Shown in pieces: positions 15,406-25,307 of a stretch of DNA of 64,000 nucleotides. Origin of the DNA: JAAYLN01 sp964592855 (lineage in GTDB: Bacteria; Verrucomicrobiota; Kiritimatiellia; RFP12; JAAYLN01); assembly GCA_964592855.1 (NCBI GenBank), contig CAZQKI010000002.1, positions 12,594 to 76,593 of the forward strand, read 5' to 3'. Under the pieces are notes generated by a model, which worked only from the letters and a program-made list of their open reading frames with translations, had not been told where the DNA came from and searched no databases. Positions within the stretch are counted from its first letter, which is position 1, and each line of letters opens with the position of its first letter. The position numbers and the translations under genes were made by a program.

Positions 15406-17271
15406 TTAGCGGGCGAGGCGGCGGCGCGCCTGGCGCGTAAGGGGTTCGCCGCCTTCTCTACCGGCCGCCGGCGGAGCCGTGAAATCGGTGGGTGCCGCCG
15501 CGCTCTTTTTCTTCTGCCAGAGGAGCTGCGCGATGGCGAGGACCTGGCTCACGGTCCAGTAGAGGACGAGGGCGGAGGGCATCGTATAGAACATGAAGAG
15601 CATCATCCCGGGCATCATCCACATCATCATCTTCTGCTGCGCGGGATCGCCCATGGCGGGGGTGAGCTTGCTTTGCAGCAGCATCGTGCCCGCCATGAAG
15701 AAGGGGAGGATGTTGAGCGCGGGGACCAGGGGAAGGACGCCGGCCAGGAGATTCTCCGGCTCGCTGAGGTCGGCGATCCAGAGGAAGGGGGCGAAGCGCA
15801 GTTCGACGGCGCTGCGCAGAACGGTGAAGAGCGCGATGAAGACCGGGATCTGGACCAGCATGGGGAGGCAGCTCGACAGGGGGTTGACCTTGTTCTCGCG
15901 GTAGATCTTCCACGTCTCCTGCTGGAGCTTCTGGGGTTCGGTCTTGAACTGCGCCTGGATTTCCTTGAGCTTGGGCTGGATGGCCTGCATCCGCTTCATG
16001 CTCTCGGTGCTCTTGTGGGTGAGCGGCCAGAAGACGATGCGGACCAGGAGGGTCAGGAGGATGATGGCGATGCCGTAGTTCGGGATCAGGCCGTAGAAGA
16101 AGTTCAGGGTGGGGACCAGCAGGACGCACATCCACTTGAAGGTGCCGAACTGCATGATTTCGGCGGAGCGGGGGGCATAGCGCTGCAGCAGGGCGAGCTT
16201 CTTCGGGCCGACGTAGAGCGTGTAGTTGCGTTCGAGGGTCGCTCCGGCGGCGCCGATGATGGCGGCGGGGAAGCGGATCTGCGCGGCGACATGCTGCAGG
16301 GTCAGGGGGCCGGCTCCGTCGAGGCGGGTGACGTCGACGCGGTAGCCGGCGTTGGTGGCGTCGCTCGTGAAGGCCTGCACGAAGAAGCGGGACTTGAGCG
16401 CGACCCACTCCTGGGGTTCGCCGACGTGCGTCGTGGCGACGAGGGGAAGGCCGTCGGCGGATGGCGCGCCACCGCAGCCGCCGCCGCCCTTCCCGCCGGT
16501 GAAGAGCTTGTTCAGCTTGGTGTCCCAGTGGCGGACCTTGCCGAGGCGTCCGCCTTCGTCGCGCTGTGCGGCGAGTGTGTCGACGCCCAGGGTGTCGTTC
16601 TTGGAGAGTCCGCGATGGACGGCGCCCAGCGAGATTCCGCAGGCGGGGAGGGGGTGGGGAGTGTCGCCGGCATTGACGATCCGGTCGCGGACGGCGATGC
16701 GGTAATCGGGAAGGATCGAGATCCGGCGCTCCAAAGTCAGGCCGGACTCGTTCCGGCAGGCGAGAGTGACTGTCGTTTCGCCATCGGTTGAGACAAGGGT
16801 GTAGTCGGCATTGGCGCCGAAGCCGGGGATGTCCTTGTAGGCGAGGGCCGGAGAGGGGGCAAAGTCGAGGACGACGGGCTTGCTGCCGCGCTCCACGGTC
16901 GAGCGGTAGTCGAGGAGGGTTGCATCGCGCAGCGTGCCGCCCTTAGAGGAGAAGGTGAGCATCATCTTGTCATTGGTCAGGACGGCGGTCTGTTCGGGGA
17001 CGTCCGTGGCGGGTTCGTCGGCCGAAACGACGGGCGCGGGCGCTGCTGCCGGTGCGGCGGGGACGCTGGTCGCCGTATTCGTGGCCTGCAGGAAGGCGGC
17101 GGAATTCTGCGCGTCGGGCGAAAGCGCAACCGCGGTCGTGTTGGTCGCGGCGGCGGCAGCGCGTTCGCGGACGGCGGCGATCCGCTGCTGGGTGACCCGG
17201 TTCTGATAGAAGAGCCAGCCGAGCAGCAGCACGGCGAGAACGACGACGATCGAGATATCCTGTTTGTTCAT
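15406..17271 (-). CDS. yidC: Membrane protein insertase YidC
   Basis: 621 aa. Start at 17271 (MNKQDISIVVVLAVLLLGWLF) gives the N-terminal membrane helix of the Gram-negative form. It is followed by an Ala/Pro-rich linker, a periplasmic P1 beta domain (residues about 90-360), and the conserved C-terminal insertase core (FGTFKWMCVLLV, then NYGIAIILLTLLVRIVFWPL, then QIPVFIALFTVL). It inserts inner-membrane proteins alone or with SecYEG. The stop of yidD and this start share one base (TGATG), so translation is coupled. A Cys- and Gly-rich patch (GGKGGGGCGG) interrupts P1 near residue 255. Confidence 0.97.
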   Translation of the reverse strand: MNKQDISIVVVLAVLLLGWLFYQNRVTQQRIAAVRERAAAAATNTTAVALSPDAQNSAAFLQATNTATSVPAAPAAAPAPVVSADEPATDVPEQTAVLTNDKMMLTFSSKGGTLRDATLLDYRSTVERGSKPVVLDFAPSPALAYKDIPGFGANADYTLVSTDGETTVTLACRNESGLTLERRISILPDYRIAVRDRIVNAGDTPHPLPACGISLGAVHRGLSKNDTLGVDTLAAQRDEGGRLGKVRHWDTKLNKLFTGGKGGGGCGGAPSADGLPLVATTHVGEPQEWVALKSRFFVQAFTSDATNAGYRVDVTRLDGAGPLTLQHVAAQIRFPAAIIGAAGATLERNYTLYVGPKKLALLQRYAPRSAEIMQFGTFKWMCVLLVPTLNFFYGLIPNYGIAIILLTLLVRIVFWPLTHKSTESMKRMQAIQPKLKEIQAQFKTEPQKLQQETWKIYRENKVNPLSSCLPMLVQIPVFIALFTVLRSAVELRFAPFLWIADLSEPENLLAGVLPLVPALNILPFFMAGTMLLQSKLTPAMGDPAQQKMMMWMMPGMMLFMFYTMPSALVLYWTVSQVLAIAQLLWQKKKSAAAPTDFTAPPAAGREGGEPLTRQARRRLAR

Positions 17272-17537
17272 CAAGGTGTTCCTAGCGAAGTGTGGGAGGT
17301 GCAACAGCGGGGCGGCGGGACGGGGTCGGGGCCGCAGGGGCCAAAGGGGTGGCAGCGCAGGAGGCGCCTGACGCCCAGCGCGAGTCCGCGGAGCGGGCCG
17401 TGGAGGCGCAGCGCCTCGATGCAATAGTTCGAGCAGGAGGGTTCAAACCGGCAGCACCCGTTGAAAAGCGGCGCCAGCACGACTTGGTAGGCCCGGACGC
17501 ACAGGATCATCAGTTGGACGAGGAACCGGGCGATCAT
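17271..17537 (-). CDS. yidD: Membrane protein insertion efficiency factor YidD
   Basis: 88 aa. Contains the family signature: YQVVLAPLFNGCCRFEPSCSNY, with its conserved Cys residues, and LLRCHPFGPCG. The ATG at 17537 overlaps the rnpA stop as ATGA. The C-terminal tail is Pro-rich and reaches the yidC start. Gene order rpmH-rnpA-yidD-yidC is the widely conserved arrangement. Confidence 0.93.
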   Translation of the reverse strand: MIARFLVQLMILCVRAYQVVLAPLFNGCCRFEPSCSNYCIEALRLHGPLRGLALGVRRLLRCHPFGPCGPDPVPPPRCCTSHTSLGTP

Positions 17538-17953
17538 ACGGGCTCCTTCCCGATCCGCGCCTGCCGGCAGATCTTCCGGAACTCGGCGGCCACGTCGGCC
17601 TGGCGGGCTTCGCGGATCGGCCGGCGCGCCAGCAGGATCAGATCGATTCCCGGGATCAGGTTGGGGCGGTTCAGCCGGTAGGTTTCGCGCAGCAGGCGCC
17701 GTGCACGGTTGCGGTCGACGGCGTGCGGGAGGATGCGCTTGGTCGCCACGACACCCAGTTGTCCCTGCGTCTCCTCGGTTTTTCGCAGCCACATGACAAA
17801 ATAGCGCCCCGCGCGGGTGTCATTGCTGTCGAATGTCGCACGATAACCGGGTGGTTTGAGCCTGCGTTCGCGCGGAAGCCCGAAAGCCGCAACGCGAGCA
17901 GGCGGCGCCAAAGGGGGCGCCGCGTGGTTCACGCTTTGCTGACGCCCGCACAT
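17534..17953 (-). CDS. rnpA: Ribonuclease P protein component
   Basis: 139 aa if the ATG at 17953 is used; a GTG at 17932 would remove 7 residues. Core: FGLPRERRLK at the start, GRYFVMWLRKTEE, and the RNA-binding RNR motif VDRNRARRLLRETYRLN, all typical of RnpA. It binds the RNase P RNA and helps mature tRNA 5' ends. About 20 residues precede the conserved FGLPRERRL, longer than usual. The start lies 15 nt after the rpmH stop and the stop overlaps yidD. Confidence 0.93.
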   Translation of the reverse strand: MCGRQQSVNHAAPPLAPPARVAAFGLPRERRLKPPGYRATFDSNDTRAGRYFVMWLRKTEETQGQLGVVATKRILPHAVDRNRARRLLRETYRLNRPNLIPGIDLILLARRPIREARQADVAAEFRKICRQARIGKEPV

Positions 17954-17967
17954 GATGGACGGATGCC

Positions 17968-18105
17968 TCAAACGGCGGTTAGGCGGACGCGGCCCTTCTG
18001 ACGACGCCGCGCCAGAACCTTGCGTCCGCCGCGGGTTGCCATGCGTGCGCGGAACCCGAGCTTGCGGACGCGCTTGATCTTGGAAGGTTGCCAAAGTTGT
18101 TTCAT
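17968..18105 (-). CDS. rpmH: 50S ribosomal protein L34
   Basis: 45 aa: begins MKQLWQPSKIKRVRKLGFR, continues RMATRGGRKVLARRRQKGR and ends VRLTAV. This is the canonical L34 sequence with the TPS/RKLGFR...TRGGR pattern (here QPSKIKR). First gene of the rnpA-yidD-yidC operon, with a good promoter about 55-80 nt upstream. Confidence 0.97.
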   Translation of the reverse strand: MKQLWQPSKIKRVRKLGFRARMATRGGRKVLARRRQKGRVRLTAV

Positions 18106-18159
18106 GGTCAGGTAGCCTCGAATACGGCCCATTGAAGCGGGCGTGAATCAGAATTTTTA

Positions 18160-18187
18160 AGTTTACCAGAATGACGGCGAATGTCAA
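18160..18187 (-). promoter_or_regulatory. Promoter of the rpmH operon
   Basis: On the minus strand: TTGACA (18187-18182, perfect -35), 16-nt spacer, TAAACT (18165-18160, 4/6). The predicted start is about 45-50 nt before the rpmH ATG. Confidence 0.55.
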
Positions 18188-18206
18188 CCCGGCAGCCGGG
18201 GTTGTT

Positions 18207-19583
18207 CTAGTAGCCCAGTTCCTTCTCGGTCTCGCCGATGGCTTCCTCGATGATGTCGATTCCCTTGATGAGGGCGGCATCTTCCATGATGACGGGGGGG
18301 CTCATGCGGAGGATGTGTCCGGCGGGCACCCAGGCCAGGCCTTTGGTGAAGGCCTTTTGATAGACGCGCTTTCCGGCCTCGTCGAAGGGCTCCTTCGTTG
18401 TGCGGTCCTTGACCAGTTCGATGCCCATCAGGCAGCCCTTGGCGCGGACATCGCCCACGATCTTGTGGCGTCCCATCATGGCGGTCATCCGCTTCATCGC
18501 CAGTTCGCCGAGATGCGTCGAGCGGGCGTTGAGGTTTTCCTCCTCGATGACTTCGATCGAGGCGAGGGCCGCGGCGCAGGCCATCGGGTTGCCGCCGTAG
18601 CTGCTGGAGGCGGAGATCGACTCGAAGCACTCCTTGTGGGCCTCGCGGACGGCGACGCAGGTGACGGGGAACCCGTTGCCGAATCCCTTGCCGAGTGTGA
18701 CGACATCGGGAACGACATTCCAGTGCTCGCAGCACAGGAACTTGCCGGTGCGGGCCATGCTGGTCAGCACCTCGTCGGCCATGAGCAGGATGTGGTGGCG
18801 GTCGCATAAGGCGCGGACCTTCGGGAAGAAGTCATCTGGCGGAATGACGGATCCGGCCCAGCCCTGGATCGGTTCGAGGACGAACGCGGCCACCTGGTGC
18901 GCCGTGGCGCGGGCGATATATTCCTCGTAGAAGGCGATGTAGGCGTCGGTGTCAATGGTGCCGTCGGCCTTCTTCCAGTGCGGGCGGTAGGGATCGGGCC
19001 GGGGCATCATGTGGAAGCCGGGGGCGCGGGTGGGGCCGTAGACGTTGGAGCGGATCTCGCCCATCGAGACGGCGCCATAGGTCTTGCCGTGGAAGTCGTT
19101 GAAGCAGGAGAGCATCTCGTGCTGCTTGGTGACGGCGCGGCAGACGCGCTGTCCGGCTTCGACGGCGGCCGTGCCGCAATCGTAGAGTTGGAAGCCGTTC
19201 AGGTCGCCGGGGAGGATCGACGCGAGTTTCTCCATCAGTTGCATCTTGATGGGCGTGGTGAAGTCGTGGGCGTTCATCAGTTGCCCGGCGGCCTTCTGGA
19301 CGGCCTCGGTGACTTTCGGGTGGCAGTGGCCGAGGGTGGTCACGTAGATGCCCGAGGAGAAGTCGAGGTAACGGTTGCCGTCGACGTCGACCAGTTCGCA
19401 TCCCTTGCCCGAAGCGAAGGCGACGGGGAAGAGTTTGACCTGACCGCTCAACCCCTTGAAATACTTGCAGGTCCGGGCGTGCATTTCACGCGACTTGGGT
19501 CCGGGAGGTGCGATCTTGATGCTCGGCACCTGGTCGAGGGGAACATGCGCCCAGTAGGCGGGGCCTTCGGCGAATTTACTCAT
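18207..19583 (-). CDS. Class III PLP-dependent aminotransferase
   Basis: 458 aa. Schiff-base Lys is K299 in TLGKGFGNGFP; the pyridine-nitrogen Asp is D270 in LLMADEV; the phosphate-binding CGTAAVEAG is at about 136-144. It matches the acetylornithine/4-aminobutyrate/omega-amino acid aminotransferase family, which moves an amino group from an omega-amine to an oxo acid. The substrate is not resolved. The N-terminal 45 residues are a longer lead-in than in ArgD. It is separated from rpmH by the rpmH promoter, so it is its own unit, and it diverges from mreB. Confidence 0.88.
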   Translation of the reverse strand: MSKFAEGPAYWAHVPLDQVPSIKIAPPGPKSREMHARTCKYFKGLSGQVKLFPVAFASGKGCELVDVDGNRYLDFSSGIYVTTLGHCHPKVTEAVQKAAGQLMNAHDFTTPIKMQLMEKLASILPGDLNGFQLYDCGTAAVEAGQRVCRAVTKQHEMLSCFNDFHGKTYGAVSMGEIRSNVYGPTRAPGFHMMPRPDPYRPHWKKADGTIDTDAYIAFYEEYIARATAHQVAAFVLEPIQGWAGSVIPPDDFFPKVRALCDRHHILLMADEVLTSMARTGKFLCCEHWNVVPDVVTLGKGFGNGFPVTCVAVREAHKECFESISASSSYGGNPMACAAALASIEVIEEENLNARSTHLGELAMKRMTAMMGRHKIVGDVRAKGCLMGIELVKDRTTKEPFDEAGKRVYQKAFTKGLAWVPAGHILRMSPPVIMEDAALIKGIDIIEEAIGETEKELGY

Positions 19584-19722
19584 TTTTCTGATTCCTGATG
19601 CTTTTGCCGGGGTGCTGCACTGCGCGAGGCACCCGAGGGATGGAAGAAAGGCGGCATTTTGGCATTTTTGCTGCGGGGCGTCAAGTTTGCGGTTTTCCGC
19701 GGCGTGTCATAATCTTTTGGAC

Positions 19723-19752
19723 TTGACCCGAGGGGGGTAAATCGCGCAAAAT
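19723..19752 (+). promoter_or_regulatory. Candidate promoter of the mre cluster
   Basis: TTGACC (19723-19728, 5/6), 18-nt spacer, CAAAAT (19747-19752, 4/6). Start expected near 19760, leaving about 45 nt of leader before mreB. Confidence 0.4.
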
Positions 19753-19804
19753 GCAACGCAACGCGCATTAAGGGCATTGTGCATGCGTGTGGAAGTCGCC
19801 TACG

Positions 19805-20830
<1,026 letters not shown>

Positions 20831-20889
20831 TCATGATTTCATTTGCCTCCTCCTCGGAAACGACCGGTTTGTCGGTTTGATGGAGTTGG

Positions 20890-21747
20890 ATGGCTAGAGG
20901 GACAAGAGCATGGGCAATCGCCTTGCTGCTGACGCTCGTGTTGCTGATTTTCGGCAGTACGCGCGGTTGGCTGCATCGGTCCGCCCGGGAAGGAACCTAT
21001 CCTTTTGAGAACGGTGCCGCCTGGTTGAAATACCGGGTCTGGGGCCGTACGGTCCGGTTGTGGACGGCGTCGGGCGTTCTGAGCCGCAACATCAGCCTCG
21101 AAGCGGAGATTTCACGTTTGCGCATGGATGCCGCGGTGCTGGAGCAGGTTGCCGCGGAAAACCGCGAGCTTCGCCGTCAACTGGGCCTGCCGCCTCGTGA
21201 GCAGGGACGGCTTGAGCCGTGCCTGGTCCTCTCGTCGGGGGGATCGACGGGGTGGTGGCGCCAGGTCCGTCTCAACAAGGGAGAGGCGCAAGGACTTGCC
21301 GTTGGCGATGCCGTTCTGACGGTCGACGGTCTGGTTGGGCGTGTCGCGGCGCTTTCCGGCTCGACGGCCGATGTGCGGCTGATCACCGATGCCAACAGCC
21401 GCATCGCCTGCCAGTTGGATCCGGTCTCTCCCGAGACGGGGGTTGTGCGCGGCATTCTCCAGGGGGCCGGCTGGCGGGCGGGTCCGGCGGAACTGCCGGA
21501 GTTCCTGCATGTCATCGAGCCCCTGCGTCTCCGCTATCTCGATCGCGATGTCACACCGCCGCCGCGCATGCGGGTGGTGACGTCCGGGATGGGCGGCGGT
21601 CTTCCCGCCGGGCTGCTGGTCGGCTTCCTGCTGGATTCGGCCGTCGACGAGAACGTCCTCTACCGCACGGGGGATGTGATGCCGGCCGCGGATGTCAACG
21701 CCTTGTCGCTCGTGTTTGTCCTGACGGGAACGGGGGCACCGCCATGA
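20890..21747 (+). CDS. mreC: Rod shape-determining protein MreC
   Basis: 285 aa. A single N-terminal membrane helix (AWAIALLLTLVLLIFG) is followed by a coiled coil (about 70-100) and two periplasmic beta barrels: LVGRVAALSGSTADVRLITD and the late SGMGGGLPAGLLVG. MreC scaffolds PBP2 and RodA. The start is 59 nt after mreB. The stop overlaps mreD as ATGA. Confidence 0.95.
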   Translation: MARGTRAWAIALLLTLVLLIFGSTRGWLHRSAREGTYPFENGAAWLKYRVWGRTVRLWTASGVLSRNISLEAEISRLRMDAAVLEQVAAENRELRRQLGLPPREQGRLEPCLVLSSGGSTGWWRQVRLNKGEAQGLAVGDAVLTVDGLVGRVAALSGSTADVRLITDANSRIACQLDPVSPETGVVRGILQGAGWRAGPAELPEFLHVIEPLRLRYLDRDVTPPPRMRVVTSGMGGGLPAGLLVGFLLDSAVDENVLYRTGDVMPAADVNALSLVFVLTGTGAPP

Positions 21748-22268
21748 CGCTGGATCTCCCCGTCATGCTCATGCTGCTCGGCAGCGCCGCGGCGTTGCAG
21801 ACGGCCCTTCCGCCGATTCCCGGCAGTTTGCTGAAGTTCCCCCTGCTGGCGGCCGTTGCGTTCTACTATGCCTCGAACCGTCCGATCTGGGTGACGCTGG
21901 TGGTTGCGTTGTGGGCCGGCATTCTCACGGATGGGCTGGGTGGCGTTCCACCGGGAACCTCTGCGATTGTCCTGGCGCTGATCGCCCTGGTGCTCGCCGG
22001 GCTGCGCAACGTCGTTCCCGAAGCCTCCTGGTCCAGCGCGGCGGTGCTCGGCGCGGTGGGCATGCCCGTCTTGGCGTTGGCTCAGGTGCTGACGCTTCGC
22101 CGGCAGGGTTCCGACCTTCCCTTCGCCTGGCCGCTGTACGCTTCGCTGCTCCTGCTGATTCCTGTCGGTTCCGTGTTGGCCGGTTGTCTGTGGAGCGTCG
22201 GGCGGCAGTTGGACCTCTGGGCGGGCAACACCGAGCCCCGAAAGGAGATCGAAAATCGTGCCGGATGA
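21744..22268 (+). CDS. mreD: Rod shape-determining protein MreD
   Basis: 174 aa, highly hydrophobic with about five membrane helices. DGLGGVPPGTSA sits after helix 2-3, matching the conserved D---G-P-G loop of MreD. The family is poorly conserved, so position between mreC (4-nt overlap) and mrdA (11-nt overlap) carries much of the weight. Confidence 0.88.
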   Translation: MTLDLPVMLMLLGSAAALQTALPPIPGSLLKFPLLAAVAFYYASNRPIWVTLVVALWAGILTDGLGGVPPGTSAIVLALIALVLAGLRNVVPEASWSSAAVLGAVGMPVLALAQVLTLRRQGSDLPFAWPLYASLLLLIPVGSVLAGCLWSVGRQLDLWAGNTEPRKEIENRAG

Positions 22269-24072
22269 TCTCCAGGATTTCCCGCAGTGGCGGCTGGTGT
22301 GCATCGGCGTGCTGATGCTCGGCGGCTTTATTGTGCTGGCCAACCGCCTGCACAGCGTGCAGGTGAAAAACTCGCCGGTCTACACCGGTGCGCAGCAGCG
22401 TCAGAGCGTCAGGCGCGTGCTGCTGCCTGCGCCGCGGGGACGAATCTTCGACCGGAAGGGCCTTTGTCTGGCGGACAACCGGCCGAACTACTGCATCGCG
22501 GTCTATCTCGAGGAACTGCGCCGGCCGGGACGCTGGTCGCGGACCGTCGATGCGGTTGACCGGGAGGTCGACCGGATGGCGTCGTACCTGGATATTCCGC
22601 GCCAGATCACGCGCGACGACATCGAGCAGCACGTCTTCAAGCGGCTGCCGCTGCCGCTGCTGGCCTGGCAGGGCATCGACATGCGCACGCTGGCGCGCTT
22701 CTCGGAAAACATGGAGGCGACACCGGGCTTCGACGTCTATGTGCAGCCGGAACGCGTCTACCCCCGGGGGACGCTGGCCGCGCATCTTCTCGGCTATGTC
22801 GGACGCGACCGTCCCGTGTTGACGAATGAAGTCTTCCATTACGACATCCTGGGCATGCGGGGCCGCGCCGGCGTTGAGCGCACCGCCGATACCCAGCTCT
22901 CGGGCACGCCGGGAGGACAGCTCATCACCGTCACCGTCACGGGCTACAAGCACAGCACCACCAATCGCGCGGCCATTGCGGGTACGGATGTTCGGCTGAC
23001 CCTGGATGCACTGCTGCAGCAGACGCTGGAGCGGCTGCTGGGCGGCCGCCGGGCGGCCGGGGTCATCCTGGATCCGCGCAACGGCGATGTGCTGGCCCTG
23101 GCGAGTCTGCCGGGCTTCGACCCCAATGGCATGAGCCCGGTGATTTCGCGTGCGGCCTGGAAACGGCTGCAGGAGGATCGGGAGCGTCCGCTGCTGAACC
23201 GCGCCATCTCGGGCGTCTATCCGCCGGGAAGCATCTTCAAGCCGATGGTTGCGCTGGCGGCGCTGGCGCAGGGCGTTTCCCGGGATACGGTGTTTGAATG
23301 CACGGGCGCCTTTGCGCTCGGCAACATGCGTCTGCGCTGCTGGGCGCATGCCGGGCACGGCACGCTCGCGATGCGCCAGGCGTTGGAACAGTCGTGCAAT
23401 CCCTATTTCTGCAGCCTCGGCGTGAACCTGGGACTGGAGCCAATCCGCCTCATGTCGCAGCAGATGGGACTGGGGGCGAAGAACGGCATCGAGATTGCCG
23501 GCGAGGCGGCGGGCCTTGTCCCGAGCGATGTCTGGAAGCGTCGCGTCCAGCGGGACGCGTGGCGGGCGGGCGACACGGCGAACCTGTCGATCGGCCAGGG
23601 ACAGTTGCTGGTCACGCCGTTGCAGATGGCAGTCTATGCGGCGGCGCTGGCTAACGGCGGCCGGGTCCTCCGCCCGCGTCTCTTCCTGAATCCGGCGTTG
23701 CCGGAAGGCGAATGCCTGCGCAAGCTCGAAGTGGCGCCGCAGGTGATGGAAACCGTCCGCGGCGGCATGTTCGATGTCATTCAGGCGGAGCGCGGCACGG
23801 GCAAGCGCGCCGCCGTGAAGGGGTTGCAGTTCGCGGGAAAGACGGGGACGGCGGAGTATGGCGCCGCACCCAACCGCCGGAAGCACACCTGGATGATCGC
23901 CTTCGCGCCTTTTGACAACCCGCAGGTGGCGCTGGCCATCCTGGTCGAGGACGGGGAGTCGGGGGGGCTGACGGTGGCCCCGATCGTCAATCAGATCATG
24001 CGCTACCTCTTCGTCCCCGACGCACCCGTGATCGAGACGCTCCTCCCCGTTGCTCCGGAGGATGCCGCATGA
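22258..24072 (+). CDS. mrdA: Penicillin-binding protein 2 (peptidoglycan D,D-transpeptidase)
   Basis: 604 aa. N-terminal anchor helix (VCIGVLMLGGFIVLA), a dimerisation/pedestal region beginning PRGRIFDRKG, then the transpeptidase with S325-I-F-K328 as the active-site SxxK, SCN as second motif and KTGT (AGKTGTAEY) as third. It cross-links lateral wall peptidoglycan in the elongasome. GTG start at 22258, preceded by aaaggag with 8-nt spacing; its first 11 bases overlap mreD. The stop overlaps rodA as ATGA. Confidence 0.96.
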   Translation: MPDDLQDFPQWRLVCIGVLMLGGFIVLANRLHSVQVKNSPVYTGAQQRQSVRRVLLPAPRGRIFDRKGLCLADNRPNYCIAVYLEELRRPGRWSRTVDAVDREVDRMASYLDIPRQITRDDIEQHVFKRLPLPLLAWQGIDMRTLARFSENMEATPGFDVYVQPERVYPRGTLAAHLLGYVGRDRPVLTNEVFHYDILGMRGRAGVERTADTQLSGTPGGQLITVTVTGYKHSTTNRAAIAGTDVRLTLDALLQQTLERLLGGRRAAGVILDPRNGDVLALASLPGFDPNGMSPVISRAAWKRLQEDRERPLLNRAISGVYPPGSIFKPMVALAALAQGVSRDTVFECTGAFALGNMRLRCWAHAGHGTLAMRQALEQSCNPYFCSLGVNLGLEPIRLMSQQMGLGAKNGIEIAGEAAGLVPSDVWKRRVQRDAWRAGDTANLSIGQGQLLVTPLQMAVYAAALANGGRVLRPRLFLNPALPEGECLRKLEVAPQVMETVRGGMFDVIQAERGTGKRAAVKGLQFAGKTGTAEYGAAPNRRKHTWMIAFAPFDNPQVALAILVEDGESGGLTVAPIVNQIMRYLFVPDAPVIETLLPVAPEDAA

Positions 24073-25271
24073 GTTCTGGCATTCTCGATCATCTCCCCTG
24101 CGATCTGGGGCGCCTGCGGCGGATGAATCCCATCCTCCTATTCTGCATGATCAGCCTCATGATCGTTGGCGTTTGCTTCGTCTACAGTGCGAACTCCATC
24201 CGCGACAACCCCATCCTGCAGTCGCTCTACCTGGGGCATGCCAAACTGGCGGCCATCGGCGTCTTGCTCAATGTGGCGCTGGCCTATATCGACTACCGGC
24301 AGATTCTGAAATGGTCCTGGCTGTTTTACCTGGTGGCCGTCGGGCTGCTGGTTGCAGTGCTGGTGATCGGCGAGTCCCGCATGGGGGCCAGGCGCTGGGT
24401 GTTCGGCTTTCAGCCGTCGGAGTTCGCCAAGCTGGCAACGATCTTCGCGCTGGCCAGGCTGCTGGGACGCCCCGGGGCGCGTCGGGACTTCTGGGAATTT
24501 CTGCTGGCGGTCATCCTGACGGCCTTGCCGGTCGGCTTGATCATGAAACAACCCGATCTGGGAACGGCGCTGGTTTTCGGCCCGATCCTGTTGCTGATGC
24601 TTTTTGTGGCGGGGACTTCGCCCAGGACCTGGGTGGCGACGGTGGGCGCCGGACTGCTGGCGGTCTCCATCGTCCTGGGATCGATCCTGGCGCAGGAAAA
24701 CCCGAAGACGACCGAGGGCTTCCGCCGGCTTTCCAGACAGGCCACGTTCTTCCTCGCCGATTATCAGCGCGATCGCCTGGTGGATGCGCTCCATCCCGAC
24801 CGGGACCCGCTGAACCTGGGGTGGAACCGTCGTCAATCCCAGATCGCCGTGGGCTCCGGCGGCCTCTGGGGAAAAGGGTATCTCAAGGGGGATCAGAATT
24901 TGCTAGGATACCTGCCACAGCAGGTGTCTGCCAACGACTTCATTTTTTCGGTGCTCGCCGAAGAGAAGGGGTACGTGGGTTCAGTTTGCGTGCTGCTGCT
25001 GTTTGCGGGCGTCGTTTTCGCCTCGCTCTATGCGGCGGCAACCAGCCGGGACGGCACCGGCCGGTTGCTTGGCGTGGGTGTTGCATCCTTGTTCTTCTGC
25101 CATGTTTTCGTCAACATCGCGATGACCATCGGACTGCTTCCAGTTACGGGATTGCCGTTGCCGTTCATTAGCTACGGCAGGACGTTCATGTTGACGGCTA
25201 TTATAGCCTCGGGATTGCTGCAAAGTGTGGCGGTTCATGTGCGCCGGGAGACGGCGCAGGTGGATGCCTAG
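24069..25271 (+). CDS. rodA: Rod shape-determining SEDS glycosyltransferase RodA
   Basis: 400 aa, about ten membrane helices. SEDS-family motifs: GARRWVFGFQPSEFAKL, LIMKQPDLGTALVF, and the large loop with WNRRQSQIAVGSGGLWGKGYLKG near the C-terminal third, followed by LPLPFISYGRTFML. It polymerises glycan strands from lipid II and works with the PBP2 encoded just upstream. The usual SYGGS is SYGRT here. Start coupled to mrdA by 4-nt overlap. Confidence 0.96.
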   Translation: MSSGILDHLPCDLGRLRRMNPILLFCMISLMIVGVCFVYSANSIRDNPILQSLYLGHAKLAAIGVLLNVALAYIDYRQILKWSWLFYLVAVGLLVAVLVIGESRMGARRWVFGFQPSEFAKLATIFALARLLGRPGARRDFWEFLLAVILTALPVGLIMKQPDLGTALVFGPILLLMLFVAGTSPRTWVATVGAGLLAVSIVLGSILAQENPKTTEGFRRLSRQATFFLADYQRDRLVDALHPDRDPLNLGWNRRQSQIAVGSGGLWGKGYLKGDQNLLGYLPQQVSANDFIFSVLAEEKGYVGSVCVLLLFAGVVFASLYAAATSRDGTGRLLGVGVASLFFCHVFVNIAMTIGLLPVTGLPLPFISYGRTFMLTAIIASGLLQSVAVHVRRETAQVDA

Positions 25272-25307
25272 CGGGAATTGCCGACAGATCGAGAATGGAG
25301 TTGAACT